NCBI GenBank assembly: GCA_963383645.1 | Contig: OY726574.1 | Coordinates: forward strand, 57,351,851-57,415,850 | Direction: 5' to 3' | DNA from: Muscardinus avellanarius | Lineage: Eukaryota; Chordata; Mammalia; Rodentia; Gliridae | DNA length: 64,000 nt | Shown here: positions 13,165 through 24,699 of the stretch, in pieces | How the letters are laid out: each line of letters begins with the position of its first letter | How positions within the stretch are numbered: the stretch's first letter is position 1 | The notes under the pieces: generated by a model | What the model saw: the letters and a program-made list of their open reading frames with translations, nothing else | Told to the model about the DNA's origin: nothing | The model's database searches: none | Position numbers and translations under genes: made by a program

Positions 13165-13325
13165 GTTTCTTTGACTTTGGGTACTGGGGCATCTGTCTCT
13201 GAGCACACCCCAGCCCTATTTTATTTGCAGCAGGATCTTGCTAAGTTGCTGAGGCCGGCCTTGAACCTGTTATCCTTTTGTCTCAGCCTACCAAATGCGG
13301 GGATTACAGGAGCTCGCCAGAGCTG
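13165..13325 (-). repeat. Degenerate SINE
   Basis: Reverse copy with gaps: TTTGGGTACTGGGG at the ID tail, ACCCCAGCCCTATTTTATTT, and a B1 part ending near GGAGCTCGCC. Confidence 0.6.
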
Positions 13326-14152
13326 CGGTTCTGTCCTAGAACACCGGGCTCTGGAGCTCACAGGGCCAGAACACCGCGCACTCTGAGAAAACCCCAGATA
13401 CCGAGAAGTGCGGGCATGTCCATTACACAATCATTCTGTAGTCATTGTTGAAGTTTAAGAGTAATCTTGGGGCACTTGATTTCAGCAGGTCTGTCCCAGG
13501 TCAAAAATAGAAGATCTTAGTTGCGTTTTCGGCTAGTGCTGTAGAGTACGGACGGGAACCGGGAATATGCGATGAGTGTGAGTTCCTGCTGAGTAAGGGT
13601 GCTAAGATGGACTGGAAGGGAACCGAGGTGTGGCGGGTGGGACTCCACGGGGGGGGGGGGGGGGCTTTCTCTCACTGAATTGAGAGAGAGTGAAAAAGCA
13701 AACTTGGAGTGAGTTCTGGAGAAGCCATGTCTGAGGTAACCAGGGTGAGGCTTGAGGGGTCCTCAAAGAAAGACTTGTGTTCTGCTCGGAGGCGCTCGGA
13801 GGCACCCAGGCTGTGGAAGCATCCTTCCAGCTGCCGTGCAGAGACCCCCCGGAACCACCTGGACTGGTGACCAAACCTAGAGGCCCGGGACCTTTGTGTT
13901 GCGTGAGGCTTCCTGAGTGGCCAGCTCTCGTCTCACTCAGTTCTGCTTCTGATGGGCTCTGCTGAGATTTGGCAGGAAGCTGGCTGCGGTAGGGTGGAGA
14001 TTTTGAATACTCCCAGTGCAGCGTGTACACGACACACAGAAAGGCATACGGCAGGACTTCTGTCTGCTGAGCCGTGAGAGAAGACCTCCCAGTTCCCTCT
14101 GGAGCATTTGCACCACCGAAACCTCGTAAGTGGCTCAGAGGTCAAGCTCAAA
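13326..14152. other. Unique sequence with a G-run, partly upstream of the UBTFL1-like copy
   Basis: Holds a run of about 15 G (about 13650-13664). The last 150-200 bases may be the former 5' UTR of the retrocopy that follows. No other gene recognised. Confidence 0.35.
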
Positions 14153-15400
14153 ATGGCATCGCCTCAGGGCCAGGGCTGTTGGTCCAGGAAAAACATCCTG
14201 AGGTTCCTGGAATCTACGGAGAATACTATTCAGTCCAATGAGGGGGGAACAAGCAAAACAACCCAGCTACAACTGGACTGGAGCAAATGGCTTTTTCAAA
14301 ATGTTCCTGGAAGCCAGGCACGGTGATGCACGCCTATAATCCCAGTACTTGGGAGGCTGAGACAGAAGGATCTGGGTTCAAGGACAGCCTCAGCTACTTA
14401 GTGAGGCTTCCTGCAACTTAATGAGATCCTGTTTCAAAATAAAGAATAATAAAATAGAGCTGGCAGTATAGCTTGGAGGTAGAATGCCCCTGGGTGTCAT
14501 CCTCAGTACTGCAAAACAAAACTTCCTAGAGTACTGTGCAAATGGTTAGAGTTCTACACACTGGGAGAATTGGTTGTTGAAGCCAAGTTAAGATTTCTCC
14601 AAGGACAAAGTAAGCAAGAGCCCCCAGACTCCCCAAAGAAACCCGACTGCTCACATCTGCTTCTACAAGGAAAAGTGGCCCCAGTCCTCCCAGACTGCCC
14701 CTGACCTGGGCAACCAGGAGCTGACCACGGTCCTGGCCGAGAAATACAAGCAGCCCCAGAGCAGAAAAAGCAGAACTACTTTCAGGATTTCCAGAGGCTG
14801 AAACAGGAGTTTGACGAAAAACTGGCTCCGTTCAGGGGAGCGCACCCTGAGCTATCCCAGGACCCTCAGAAATCAGGTGGCCACGAGAGGTGTCAAAGCC
14901 CCGAAGAAGTGACAAAGAATGTGATAACTACGAGATCCCTTCCAAACACTGATGGCGCTTCCAAGAAGGTAGAATGACCTGGAGAGCCCAAGAAGGCCTC
15001 CTCCCCCGTGAACAGATATCACGGATTGCACCAAGATTCCTGGTCAAGCCCGGAGCTGGGACTCTTGGGCCCAAGAGAGCGCATGGTGGAGATCAGCGGG
15101 TGCCGGAGAAGCAGAAGATCCAGACCCAGGAGCTGCAGAGGCAGCGCAGCGTGGGCTGGACCCCCGGCTCAGGAGCTTGTCCCCTCGGGAACCTGCTGCA
15201 TACAAAGACCACCTGCGGGAAACCAGGACAGGACCAGGACAGGAGGCTCACGCTCCACAGGCAGAGGGTGCGGGGAGCTGCGGAGGAGCTGGGGCCGCAG
15301 CCTCCAAGGACGGTCATAACAGAGACGACTTGGACAGGACCAGCCATCTCTCGTCCCTCACGCAGGTCAAACAAGGGTAAGAAGGACGCAGGAAGCCCCT
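14153..15400 (+). pseudogene. UBTFL1-like (UBF family, HMG-box) retro-pseudogene
   Basis: An intronless, broken copy of a UBTF/UBTFL1-type gene; the family includes the rDNA transcription factor UBF and the embryonic retrogene UBTFL1. From ATG 14153 it reads MASPQGQGCWSRKNILRFLE, the family N-terminus. After a SINE insertion it resumes at about 14537 (CKWLEFYTLGELVVEAK), then AHICFYKEKWPQSSQ, then YFQDFQRLKQEFDEKLAPFR (HMG-box helices), then SLPNTDGASKKVE. A stop follows (TGA at the HGEP position), then GEPKK, HQDSWSS, PRERMVEI and SLSPREPAAYKDHL. HQDSWSS and RERMVEI favour UBTFL1 over UBTF. At least three frameshifts, one in-frame stop and the SINE make it dead. The 3' limit is uncertain. 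Confidence 0.85.
14311..14520 (+). repeat. SINE inside the UBTFL1-like pseudogene
   Basis: A full dimer splits the first HMG-region. Imperfect target duplications flank it: AATGTTCCTGGA before and AACTTCCTAGA after. It postdates the retrocopy. Confidence 0.85.
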
Positions 15401-15572
15401 CCTCGGGCTCTCGGTGTTACTTAAGGCCTTGCTATTTCCCTCCCACTTCCTGGCTCCTCCTCCAGAACTATGAAAGAGTAAGTTAAGGGGAAGAGAATCT
15501 GGAGCAATGCCTTCTCTATGAGATCCCCAAACCTTGGGAAAGGGGACCCTTTGGTGAAAATACATTTAAGAA

Positions 15573-16165
15573 TTAGCCAAGCCAGGTGTGGTGGTGTATA
15601 CTCATAATCCCAGCATTCGGGAGGCTGAGACAGGAGGATCGTGGTTCGCAGACAGCCTCAGCTACTTAGTGAGGCCCTCTGCAACTCAGACCCTGTTTCA
15701 AAATAAAAAATAAAAGCTGAGTGTGGTGGCACATGCTTGTAATCCCAGCATTTAGGAGGCTGAGACAGGAGGATTACAGTTCGTGGACAGCCTCAGTTAC
15801 TACTTAGTGAGGCCCCGTGCAACTCAGTGAGACCCTGTTTCAAAATAAAGAATAAAAAATAGGGCAGGGGTCCAGCTCAGAGGTTCCACACCTAAACCTG
15901 CAAAAAAAAAAAAAAAAAAAAAAAAGGAAGAAAGAAAGAAAGAATTAGCCAAGCCAGGTGTGGTGATGCACTTTCGTAATTCTAGTACTTGGGAGGCTTG
16001 AGACAGGAGGATCGCAGCAGGTTCGAGGACAGCCTCAGCAAATAGTGAGACTCTGAGCAACCTAGAGAGACCCTGTTCCAAAATAAAAATAAAATAGGGG
16101 TGAGGGGTGAGGGCATAGCTTGGAGGTAGAATGTCCATCCTCGGTACCACCAAAAAACGAACAAC
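15573..16165 (+). repeat. Three SINEs in tandem
   Basis: B1 half at about 15573-15712, full dimer at about 15717-15945 with a long A-run and (GAAA)n, full dimer at about 15952-16165. AATTAGCCAAGCCAGGTGTG occurs at both 15571 and 15942, a likely target duplication around the inserted pair. Confidence 0.8.
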
Positions 16166-16548
16166 AACAAAAAGACTACTTAATTTGAGAGTGACGACTC
16201 TGGGACCCACTTCTCCAAATGGTGTGAATTTATCCTGGGCAGAAGCTCCAAACCCTTCCTGCTGCCCCAGGGAGTGAGTCCCACCTTCAGTGTCCAGGAT
16301 CGACGGAGCTGTAGACACAGACCCTGCCCTGTGTGACCTGAGATGGCCTTCTTTCTTGCACCAGCATCACAAAGCATGTTTTTTTGTTTTGTTTTACTAC
16401 TGTTTTTGAAAGTATATATAAGTCTAGGGCCTACTTATTGTAACTTCCCCTGAATATTTCTTTTTGTAGAAAAAAAGAATTGGAAAAGTATTGATCATGA
16501 TAAAATAATAGGAGAAAAATACATATGACATTGTTGTTGTTGTTGTTG

Positions 16549-16579
<31 letters not shown>

Positions 16580-16584
16580 CACTT
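16166..16584. other. Unique sequence, then (TTG)n(TTA)n microsatellite
   Basis: No gene. The microsatellite spans about 16531-16578 and lies at the tail of the next reverse SINE. Confidence 0.6.
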
Positions 16585-17126
16585 TGGTCGTACTGGGGGT
16601 GGAACCCAGGGGTTTTCTACCTCCGAGCTAAACTCCCAGACCTATTTTATACTTTCTTTGGAAACAGGCTCTCACTAAGTTGCTGAGACTGGCTTCGAAC
16701 CTGCGCGATCCTCCTGTCTCAGCCTCCCAAGCGCGGGGATGACAAGCGTACCCGCCACGCCCAGCATGTGACTTCATTTAACTTTACACAGTGTGTACAT
16801 GCATTAAAGACAACAGGGTACCAGTTAAAAATAAATATATAAACATTCTTAAGAACAAATTAAAGCACTCAAAACTCAATGGTTTTATTTTTTTTATTTT
16901 ATTTTTGTTTTTGTTTTTGTTTTTGTGTGGGTTTAGAGATGGAACCCAGGGGCATTCGACCTCTGAGCTACACCACCTGCCCTATTTTTATTCTTTATTT
17001 TGAAACCGGGTCTCAGTGAGTTGCAGAGGGCCTCACTAAGTAGCTGAGGCTGTCTGCGAACCGCGATCCTCCGGTCTCAGCCTCCCATATGCTGGGGTTC
17101 CAAGCGTGCGCCACCACGCCCGGCTA
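16585..17126 (-). repeat. Two reverse SINE dimers
   Basis: Copies at about 16585-16767 and 16905-17126. The second has a (TTTTTG)n tail. CTCAATGGTTT at 16876 and 17129 probably marks its target duplication. Confidence 0.8.
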
Positions 17127-17194
17127 AACTCAATGGTTTATATATAAAAAGGATGTAACCACTATGATGCTAATATTCATGAGAACAAAGTACA

Positions 17195-17693
17195 GAAACA
17201 GCTGGGCGTGGTGGCACGCGCGTAATCCCAGTACTTGGGAGGCTGGGGCAGTAGGATTACAGGTTCGTGGCCAGCCTCAGCTACTTAGTGAGGCCTTCCA
17301 CAATGTAGTAAGACTTTCCAGATTAAAACTAAAACATAGGGCTGTGGAAGGTAGAATGCCCCTGGGTTCAATCCCCAGTACTGAAAAAGCAAATACTAAA
17401 ATATGTTTGGTTTAAAGACATTTCATATAGACTTAGGGAGCACACACACACACACCAAAAAAAAAAAAAAAAAAAACCAACAGACTACTGTGAGCATATT
17501 TAAAATCCTCAAGGCTGCCAGGAATGGTTGTGCATACCTGTAACCCCAGTAGCTGGAAAGCTGAAACAGAAGGATTGCAGGGTCAAAATAGGGCTGGGAG
17601 TAGAGCTCAGAGGTAGAATAAGCCTGGGTTCAATCCCCAGTACTACACACACACATAGACACACATGCACGCATGCACACAGATGCATGCACG

Positions 17694-17724
<31 letters not shown>

Positions 17725-17940
17725 ATTATAAACTGGACGTGGCGGCGCACACCTGTAATCCCAGTACTTGGGAGGCTGAGACAGGAGGATCACAGGTTCA
17801 TAGCCAACCTCAGTTGCTTAGTGAGGCCCTCTGCAACTTAGCAAGACCTTTTTTCAATTTAAAGAATAAAAATAGGTCTGGGAGTATATTTCTGAGGTAG
17901 AATGCCCCTAGATTCCATCCCCAGTACCACCAAAAAATAA
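17195..17940 (+). repeat. Three forward SINEs with CA microsatellites
   Basis: Copies at about 17195-17395, 17517-17645 and 17732-17940. A complex (CA)n/(GC)n tract at about 17645-17727 sits on the tail of the second. Confidence 0.8.
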
Positions 17941-18319
17941 AAAAGTAAAAAAAGAATCTACCTACACAGGGCTATTTCACTTAGAAGCTTACGACTCGCC
18001 ATGAAGAGTTCCCAGGACAGGTCAGATGCAGTGAGATGGTCAGGACCCCTGACCCGCGGCTGTCGGTCGCCGATATCCTGCCTGACAGCTGCACGTGTTG
18101 ACCACTAGAGGGAGGACTGGCGTGGATGCTGACCGCGGGGCTGACTCCCTGTAGCAGACAGGTGCCCGACAGGAGCACGCCTTGGCTCCGCCCAGCTCCC
18201 TCCCCTCCCCTCCTCCACCCGCCTGCCCCGTCTCTGGTCCACTCGTCGCTGCATCTCTTCTATTGCTTTGCAAGATTTGAAAAACTGGGGTGGGGGTGTT
18301 TTCAAGATTAAAAACAAGC
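17941..18319. other. Unique block with a CTCF-like motif
   Basis: SINE-free, GC-rich at 18010-18250. Contains CCACTAGAGGGAGG at 18102-18115, which fits 13 of 14 positions of the CTCF core pattern CCASYAGRKGGCRS as I recall it. Occupancy cannot be judged from sequence. Confidence 0.35.
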
Positions 18320-18520
18320 CCAGCATAGTTCCATGCCTCTAATCCCAGTACTTCAGAGGCAGAGACGGGAGGATCACAGAGTCGAGGCCAGCCTCAATAA
18401 TTTAGCAAGTCTCTTACTAATTTAGCGAGACCCTGTTTCCAAATAAAGAATAAAATAGGGCTGGGTTATAGCTCAGAGGCAGAATGCCCCTGGGTTCAAT
18501 CCCCAACAACAACAACAACA

Positions 18521-18554
<34 letters not shown>

Positions 18555-18725
18555 GCGCGGGGGTAATCAAAAATAACACGTGGGCCTGGCATGGCTGTAC
18601 ACGCTTGTAATCCTTGGCCCGCCTCCAAAACTTAGCAAGACCTTGTTTCAAAGTAGAAGAATAAAATAGGGCTGGAGGTAGAGTTCAGAGGTAGACTGCC
18701 CTGGGTTCTGTCCTCCACAGTACCA
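18320..18725 (+). repeat. Two forward SINEs
   Basis: Copies at about 18320-18505 (tail (CAA)n(CA)n to 18548) and 18583-18725. Confidence 0.8.
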
Positions 18726-18739
18726 CACACACACACAAC

Positions 18740-18773
<34 letters not shown>

Positions 18774-19129
18774 GGGGATTGAACCTGGGGGCACTCTACC
18801 TGGAGCTACACCCCCAGCCCTTTTTACTGTTTACTTTGAAACAGGCTCTTGTTAGGTTGCTGAGAGTCGCTTGAACCTGTGATCCTGCTGTCTCCACCTG
18901 CCAAGAATTGACAGGTGTGAAGGTGTGGACCACCACACTTGGCTGCCGCCTCCTCCTCCTCTTCCTCCTCCTCCTCCTCCTCCTCCTCCTCCTCCTCTTC
19001 CTCCCTCTTCTCCTCCTCTTCTTCCTCCTCCTCCTCCTTCCTTTTTTTGCCATACTGGAGAAATTGAACCCAGAGGGTTATTGTACCCAGAGGTGCTCTA
19101 CCATTGGGCTACATCCTCAGACGCATGTA

Positions 19130-19182
<53 letters not shown>

Positions 19183-19290
19183 TTTTTAGATAGAGTCTTG
19201 CTAAGTTGCTAAGGCTGGCCTCAAACTTGGAATCCTCCTGCCTCAGCCTCCTGAGTTGCTGGGATTTCAGGCATGCACTACTGCGGCCTG
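18722..19290 (-). repeat. Reverse SINEs with (CA)n/(GT)n and a (TCC)n tract
   Basis: Adjacent (CA)n and (GT)n at 18723-18769 form a near-perfect inverted repeat. SINE at about 18770-18945. A polypyrimidine (TCC/TTCC)n tract at about 18946-19042. A second SINE at about 19050-19290, interrupted by (GT)n at 19136-19180. Confidence 0.75.
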
Positions 19291-19459
19291 TTTAGTTGTT
19301 TCTTGAGGCCGTCTATGGCCACACTCCATTCTGTTTCATCACATTCTACAAGGATCACTGTGGGGTCCGGACTGTAAGGCACCTAGGCCAGCACCTTGCT
19401 CCTCTTTGACATAAACAGCGTAGCATTCCTGGTGTTGTGAGCTCTCTGCTTTTTTTTTG

Positions 19460-20112
19460 TTTTTCTCTGCAGTACTGGGAATTGAACCCAGGGGCCTTTT
19501 ACCTCCAAGTTACCTCCAAGTTACAACCCCAGCCCTAATATTTATTATTTAATTAATTAATTAATTACTTATTTTGGTGGTACTGGGGATGGAACCCAGG
19601 GGCTTTCTACCTCCGGGATACACTCCCAGACCTATTTTATATTTTATTTGGAAACAGGGTCTCACTAAGTTGCTGAGAGCCTCACTAAGTAGCTGAGGCT
19701 GTCTTCGAACCTGCGCGATCCTCCTGTCTCAGCCTCCTAAGAGGGGGGGATTACAAGTGTGCGCCACCATACCCGGCTATTTGTTTATTTATTTATTTTG
19801 GTGGTACTGGGGTTCCTGGAAACCCTTCTACCTACGGGCTACACTCCCAGACCTATTTTTTATATTTTTATTTGGAAACAGGGTCTCTTAAGCCAGTGCG
19901 ACTGGCTTCGAACCTGTGTGATCCTCCTGTCTCTGCCTCCCAAACGCGGGGATTACAAGCATGTGCCACCACACCCGGCATTTTTAATTTTAAAATAAAG
20001 TCTTATTAAGTTGCTGATTTGCTAAATTGCTGGGGCTGGCCTTGAACCTGCAACCCTCCTGTCTCAGCCTCCCAAGTACTGGGATTGTGGTGTGCAGCAC
20101 CACACCTGGCTC
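19460..20112 (-). repeat. Run of four reverse SINE pieces
   Basis: Pieces at about 19460-19540, 19575-19778, 19799-19980 (hairpin subfamily, GGGGTTCCTGGAAACCC) and 19990-20112. Some are joined through (TTAA)n or (TTTA)n tails. Confidence 0.8.
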
Positions 20113-20296
20113 AGGGTAGTATTATTAGTCCTGAAAAATGTCCATTTCTGGCGCATGGGTTATGGGCATCTTAATTCCATCCAGAGGTCAGTGAACGTCC
20201 TGGGTGCAGTGAATCTCGGAACGGGGAGCGTGTAGGGAGAGGGCCAGCGCATTTTAATTCATTCTGTAGTTATTCATTAAGATATGTGGTCCAAGC

Positions 20297-20960
20297 CGGG
20301 CGTGGTGGCGCACGCTTGTCATCGCAGCATTTGGGAGGATGAGACAGGAGGATGGCGGTTTGTGACAGCGTCAGCTCTGCAGATGAGCGTGAGGGCGGGA
20401 TGGCTTCTCAGCTCGCGGCTGCATCTGCCCAGGACAGAGCTTCCCCTCCTGCTTTCTCCCTGGGACGCAGCCTAGTGTTTGTCTGTAGCACTGAGGCTTG
20501 AACCCCGCTCAGCCCTACCGCCTTCTGAGCGACACTCCCAGCCCTTTTATCTTTTCATTTTTCGTTTTCAACAGGGTCTTGCTAGGTTGCTGAGGCTGTG
20601 CTTGAACCTGTAATCGTCCTGTCTCGGCCACCCAATTGCCAGTGTGCCTCCTAATTACTGGATTACAGGTGTGAGCCTCCACACTGGGCCATACAGCAGT
20701 TTTAAAAGCTTCCATTACTAGCCAGGTGTGGTGGCGCACACTTGCAATCCCAGCATTTGGGAGGCTGAGACAGGAGGATGGCGGTTTGCGACAACCTCAG
20801 CTACTTAGTGAGGCCCTCTGCAACTCAGTGAGACCCTGTTTCAAAATTTAAAAATAGGGCTGGGGTTGTAACTCAGAGGTATAATGCCCCAGGGTTCAAT
20901 CCCCAGTCCACCCCCGCCAATAAAATAAAATAAAATAAAATAAAATAAAATAAAATAAAG
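20297..20960. repeat. Mixed-orientation SINEs
   Basis: Forward fragment at about 20297-20372, reverse dimer at about 20480-20695, forward dimer at about 20722-20915 ending in (TAAAA)n at 20920-20960. Confidence 0.75.
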
Positions 20961-21310
20961 CGAATTTTTAAAAAAAGAGCAGTAGTCATGCAATCTTAGG
21001 GACAAAACTACAAGCGTCGCTAGATGGCGCCCTCCTCTTAGGAAGCCCGCTGAGGACCCAGCGACCGCAGCCCCAGGACCTGTCCAAGCTGTGGTCCCAG
21101 GGAAGAACTGAGGACGTTCCTTCATGCTGAGCCTGGACCCCAGATTAGGGAGCGCCGTCTAGGATTCCTCTTTATAGACGCCCAAGGCGACTCCTCCCTC
21201 CCTCCCGTCTTTCCTTCACTGATGACTGATTAGTACCAGGGTCTCAGCTGGGCTCTGGTTGCTTTCACGCTGATGACTTTGGCTGAAAGGAAAACCGTGA
21301 CTTTCTCCGC
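20961..21310. other. Unique sequence with a CTCF-like motif
   Basis: Contains TCGCTAGATGGCGC at 21017-21030, fitting 12 of 14 positions of the CTCF core pattern. No gene seen. Confidence 0.35.
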
Positions 21311-21636
21311 TACCTTTTTTTTTTTTTTTTTTTTTTTTAAGGCTTGCCTGCAATCCCAGTACTTGGGAGGCTGAGACAGGAGGATTGTAGGTCTGGGCAA
21401 TGTATTCAGACTCCATTTCAAAATAGTAAAAGGAAGCCGGGCGTGGTGGCGCACGCTTGTAATCCCCTCGCTTGGGAGGCAGAGACAGGAGGATGGCGCT
21501 GGTTCGGAGGAGCCAGCCTCGCTGGCTTAAGAGACCCTGTTTCCACATAAAAAAGTTAAAAAATAGGTCTGGGAGCGTAGCCCGTGGGAGTGTATCCCGG
21601 AGGTAGAAGGGCTTCCAGGAACCCCAGTACCACCAC

Positions 21637-21681
<45 letters not shown>

Positions 21682-21820
21682 AAATTAAAATAGGGCTGGG
21701 AGGTCGAATACCCCTGGGGTCAATCCCCAGTACCACAAAAGAAAAAATAAAATAAAAATTGAAAAGGCTGGAGGTGTAGCTCAGAGGTAGAATGACTTTG
21801 GGTTCAATGGTTCAGTCTCT
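21311..21820 (+). repeat. SINE pile with long A/T runs
   Basis: T-run at about 21315-21338, a short B1 piece at 21340-21415, a hairpin-subfamily SINE at about 21436-21637 with an A-run of about 40 (21639-21678), then two ID halves at about 21690-21740 and 21767-21825. Confidence 0.8.
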
Positions 21821-21844
21821 AGTATGAGAGAGACAGGAGGGAGG

Positions 21845-21912
<68 letters not shown>

Positions 21913-21944
21913 GAGAGAGGGAGGGAGGGAGGGAGGGAGGGAGG

Positions 21945-21991
<47 letters not shown>
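21821..21991 (+). repeat. (GA)n / (GGGA)n purine tract
   Basis: About 170 bases of nearly pure purine on +, made of GA blocks separated by GGGA blocks. Extreme strand asymmetry of the kind that can form triplex DNA. Confidence 0.9.
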
Positions 21992-21994
<3 letters not shown>

Positions 21995-22034
21995 CCACGA
22001 GCGGTTGTCTCTGTTTTACCAGGCTGGCCTCCGG

Positions 22035-22545
22035 CTCCTGGGCTCAAGCTGTCCTCCATCCTCAGCCTCCCAAATGCTGGAATGTGTAGCAGGCTCCTCT
22101 TATATCTGAATTTTACCCAGAGACATTCTACCTCCTATCTACAGCCCAGCCCTTTTATAAATTCTTTTTTGAAACAGAGTCCTGCTAGGTCGCTGAGAGT
22201 GTCTGTATGTTGCTGAGAGTGGCCTCAAACCTGCAATCCTCCTATCTTGGGCTCCCAAGTACTGGGATTACAAATATGCACCACCACACCCGGAGCTCAA
22301 ATGATCTTTTATTTTGTATTTATTATTTATTTTTATTTTTGGTGGTACTGGCGGTAGAACCCAGGGGCTTTTCTACCTCCGGGCTATACTCCCAGACCTA
22401 TTTTATACTTTATTTGGAAACAGGGTCTCACTGAGTTGCTAAGAGCCTCACTAAGTAGCTGAGGCTGGCTTGGAACCTGTGCGATCCTCCTGTCTCAGCC
22501 TCCCAAGGGTTGGGATTATGACCGTGTACCACCATGCCCGGCTAT
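22035..22545 (-). repeat. Reverse SINE pieces
   Basis: B1-end fragment at about 22035-22085, diverged dimer at about 22100-22295, full dimer at about 22335-22545. Confidence 0.75.
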
Positions 22546-22654
22546 TTAAATTTTGATCTTAATGAGGAACATACTGAAAATGGCATACACTCAGACTATG
22601 CTTGGTGCCCTCTGTCCCCACTTCCCTTTCCCCTCTCCCAACAATGAATGTCCA

Positions 22655-23130
22655 GGTTAACCATGCCCCAGGGTTCAATCCCCAGTTCTGAAAAAAAGAA
22701 AAGAAATGATCATACTTGAGCCGGGCATGGTGGTGCACACCCGTAATCTCAGTACTAGGGAGGCTGAGACAGGAGGATCGGAGATTCGAGGAGAGCAAGT
22801 AGTGAGACTCTCATCAGCTTAGTGAGACCTTGTTTCAAAAATAAAAATAAGCTGGGCGTGGTGGAGCATGCTTGTAATCCTAGTACCTGGGAGGCTGAGA
22901 CTGGAGGATCGTGGGTTCAAAGACTGCCTCAGCAATGAGAGGCTCTCAGCCACCACCACCCCCCCCCCCCCCCCCGAGGCCGTTTCCAAATGAATCACAT
23001 CGGTCTGGGGGCGGGTAGCTCAGAGGTAGAATGCCTCCCGGTTCAATTCTCATTACCACATGAATAAATACATTGATTAATTCATAAAATAGGGCTAGGT
23101 GTGTGGCGTGGAGGCAGAATGTCCCTGGTA
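22655..23130 (+). repeat. Forward SINEs
   Basis: ID-half scrap at about 22660-22690, B1 half at about 22720-22845, dimer at about 22850-23065 with a C-run at 22960-22976, ID-half scrap at about 23090-23135. Confidence 0.75.
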
Positions 23131-23335
23131 CCACAAAAAAGGGCCTTGCCACCAGAGAGGCTGGTGTGCCAGCGCGCCTGGCAGAGCCCGCTGGATCTTT
23201 TATTCTAATGCACAATTTCCAAACTATGCTCCTATTGGAGGGAGTATGGCTCCACAGTCCTACGTGATTGGCTAGAAGAGAATGGGGAGGAGTTGGCATT
23301 TGTGATTTGTAGGAAATGCTAACTTTATCAAGGAA
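23131..23335 (-). mobile_element. Possible LTR fragment
   Basis: On the - strand the order is AGCCAATCACG (CCAAT box), CTCCAATAGGAG, then GAATAAAAGATC and a GC-rich stretch. This resembles the U3-R part of a retroviral LTR. No paired LTR or internal region is seen. Confidence 0.3.
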
Positions 23336-23735
23336 CGAGAGCCAGGCATGGTGGTCAAGCTTGTTGTCCCATCATTTGGGAGGCTGGGACAGGAGGATCG
23401 CAGGTTCACAGCCAGCCTCAGCCACTCAGTGAGGCCCTCTGAAACTTACTGGGACCATGAAGAATGGGGGGAAAAATCGGGTGCGGAGGAGTAGCTCAGA
23501 GGTAGAAGGCCTCTGCGTTCAATCCCCAGTACCACAATAAACAAACAAACAAACAAACAAACATAAAGGAATTAGAGATTATACAAAGTTAAAAAATGGC
23601 AGTTTCTTAAGTTTCTTAATTGTTTGATGGAAAATACTTTATTATATTCTCATAGTACCAAAAATAAATAAATGGCTGGAGGTGTAGCTCAAGATAGAAT
23701 GCCTCTGGGTTGGGTCCCCAGCACCACAATAAACA
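23336..23735 (+). repeat. Forward SINE and ID half
   Basis: Dimer at about 23338-23545 with a (CAAA)n tail. ID half at about 23675-23735. Confidence 0.75.
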
Positions 23736-23794
23736 AATAAAGTAAAAAATAAATAGACCAAACACATTTGTGCCTTGGCACGTCAGATTTTTTT

Positions 23795-24025
23795 TTTTTT
23801 TAACAGTACTGGGACTTGAACCCAGGGCCATTCTACCTCTGAGCTACACCCCCAGCCCTATTTTTTATTCTTCATTTTGAACCAGGGTCTCACTGAGTTG
23901 CAAAGGGCCTCGCTAAGTAGCTGAGGCTGGTTATGAACCACGATCTTCCTGTCTCAGCCTCCCAAATGCTGGGATCACAAGCGTGCGCCACCACACCCAA
24001 CCTTGACACATCACACTTTACACAA

Positions 24026-24073
<48 letters not shown>
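23795..24073 (-). repeat. Reverse SINE and (TG)n
   Basis: Full dimer at about 23800-24003, then (TG)n at about 24030-24073. Confidence 0.85.
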
Positions 24074-24075
<2 letters not shown>

Positions 24076-24223
24076 ATATTACAGAAAGGCTAAGAAGGAA
24101 TAAGGGTGGCCCCAGTGGTTCAGGAGGCAGAAACCAGTGGAAGGTCCCTGCAGGTGGTCATGGTGTAGGGCAGAATAAAAAAAAAGAAGGTTGAAAGGAA
24201 ACCCCAGTACCAAACACACACAC

Positions 24224-24254
<31 letters not shown>

Positions 24255-24699
24255 ATATATAAATAAATAAGAAAGAGAAAGAAAGAAAGAGGAGAATAAG
24301 TAAGGAAAACTTAACTTTCCTACAGAGGCTGCGACAAGGCCTGTCAGACCCAGCAGTTTCTGAGGAATGCTCGTGACCCTGAGCACGGCTGGCCGTCCTG
24401 GGGGAGGTGTCCGGCTATCAGACACAGAGGTTACTCAAAAGCAAATCTCCTTGGGCACGATTCGAGAGCAGTGTCCTGGCCGGCTGGCCTTGAACAGGTT
24501 TTACAGAATGCATGCCAGGATAGGAAGGCAGCTGTGCGTCCTGAGTCCAGTGACTGTGGACTGGGCTCCTCCTCATACGCCCTCCTGCCCACCCTCATGG
24601 AGGCCCCTAGGGAAGAGCTCTGCACTCCCAAAGGACTTCTCTCACTTTTGAGGTGGCCCACAAGCTCCCTTGAATGTGTATTTTCTTTTTTTTTTTTCT
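24074..24699. other. Unique sequence with (AAAT)n
   Basis: (AAAT)n/(GAAA)n at about 24222-24295, otherwise unique. GC-rich open frames at 24367-24651 (+) and 24431-24745 (-) overlap each other and show no domain. Confidence 0.4.

Noticed and set aside
14974..15486. 170-codon + frame as a real gene
   Set aside because: It reads across the UBTFL1-like pseudogene partly out of the homologous frame.
18796..19212. Arg/Lys-rich and Pro/Leu-rich frames
   Set aside because: They arise from the (TCC)n tract and (GT)n microsatellite.
21781..22216. Frames of 92 and 130 codons rich in Ser/Leu or Arg/Glu
   Set aside because: They lie over the (GA)n/(GGGA)n tract plus SINE pieces.
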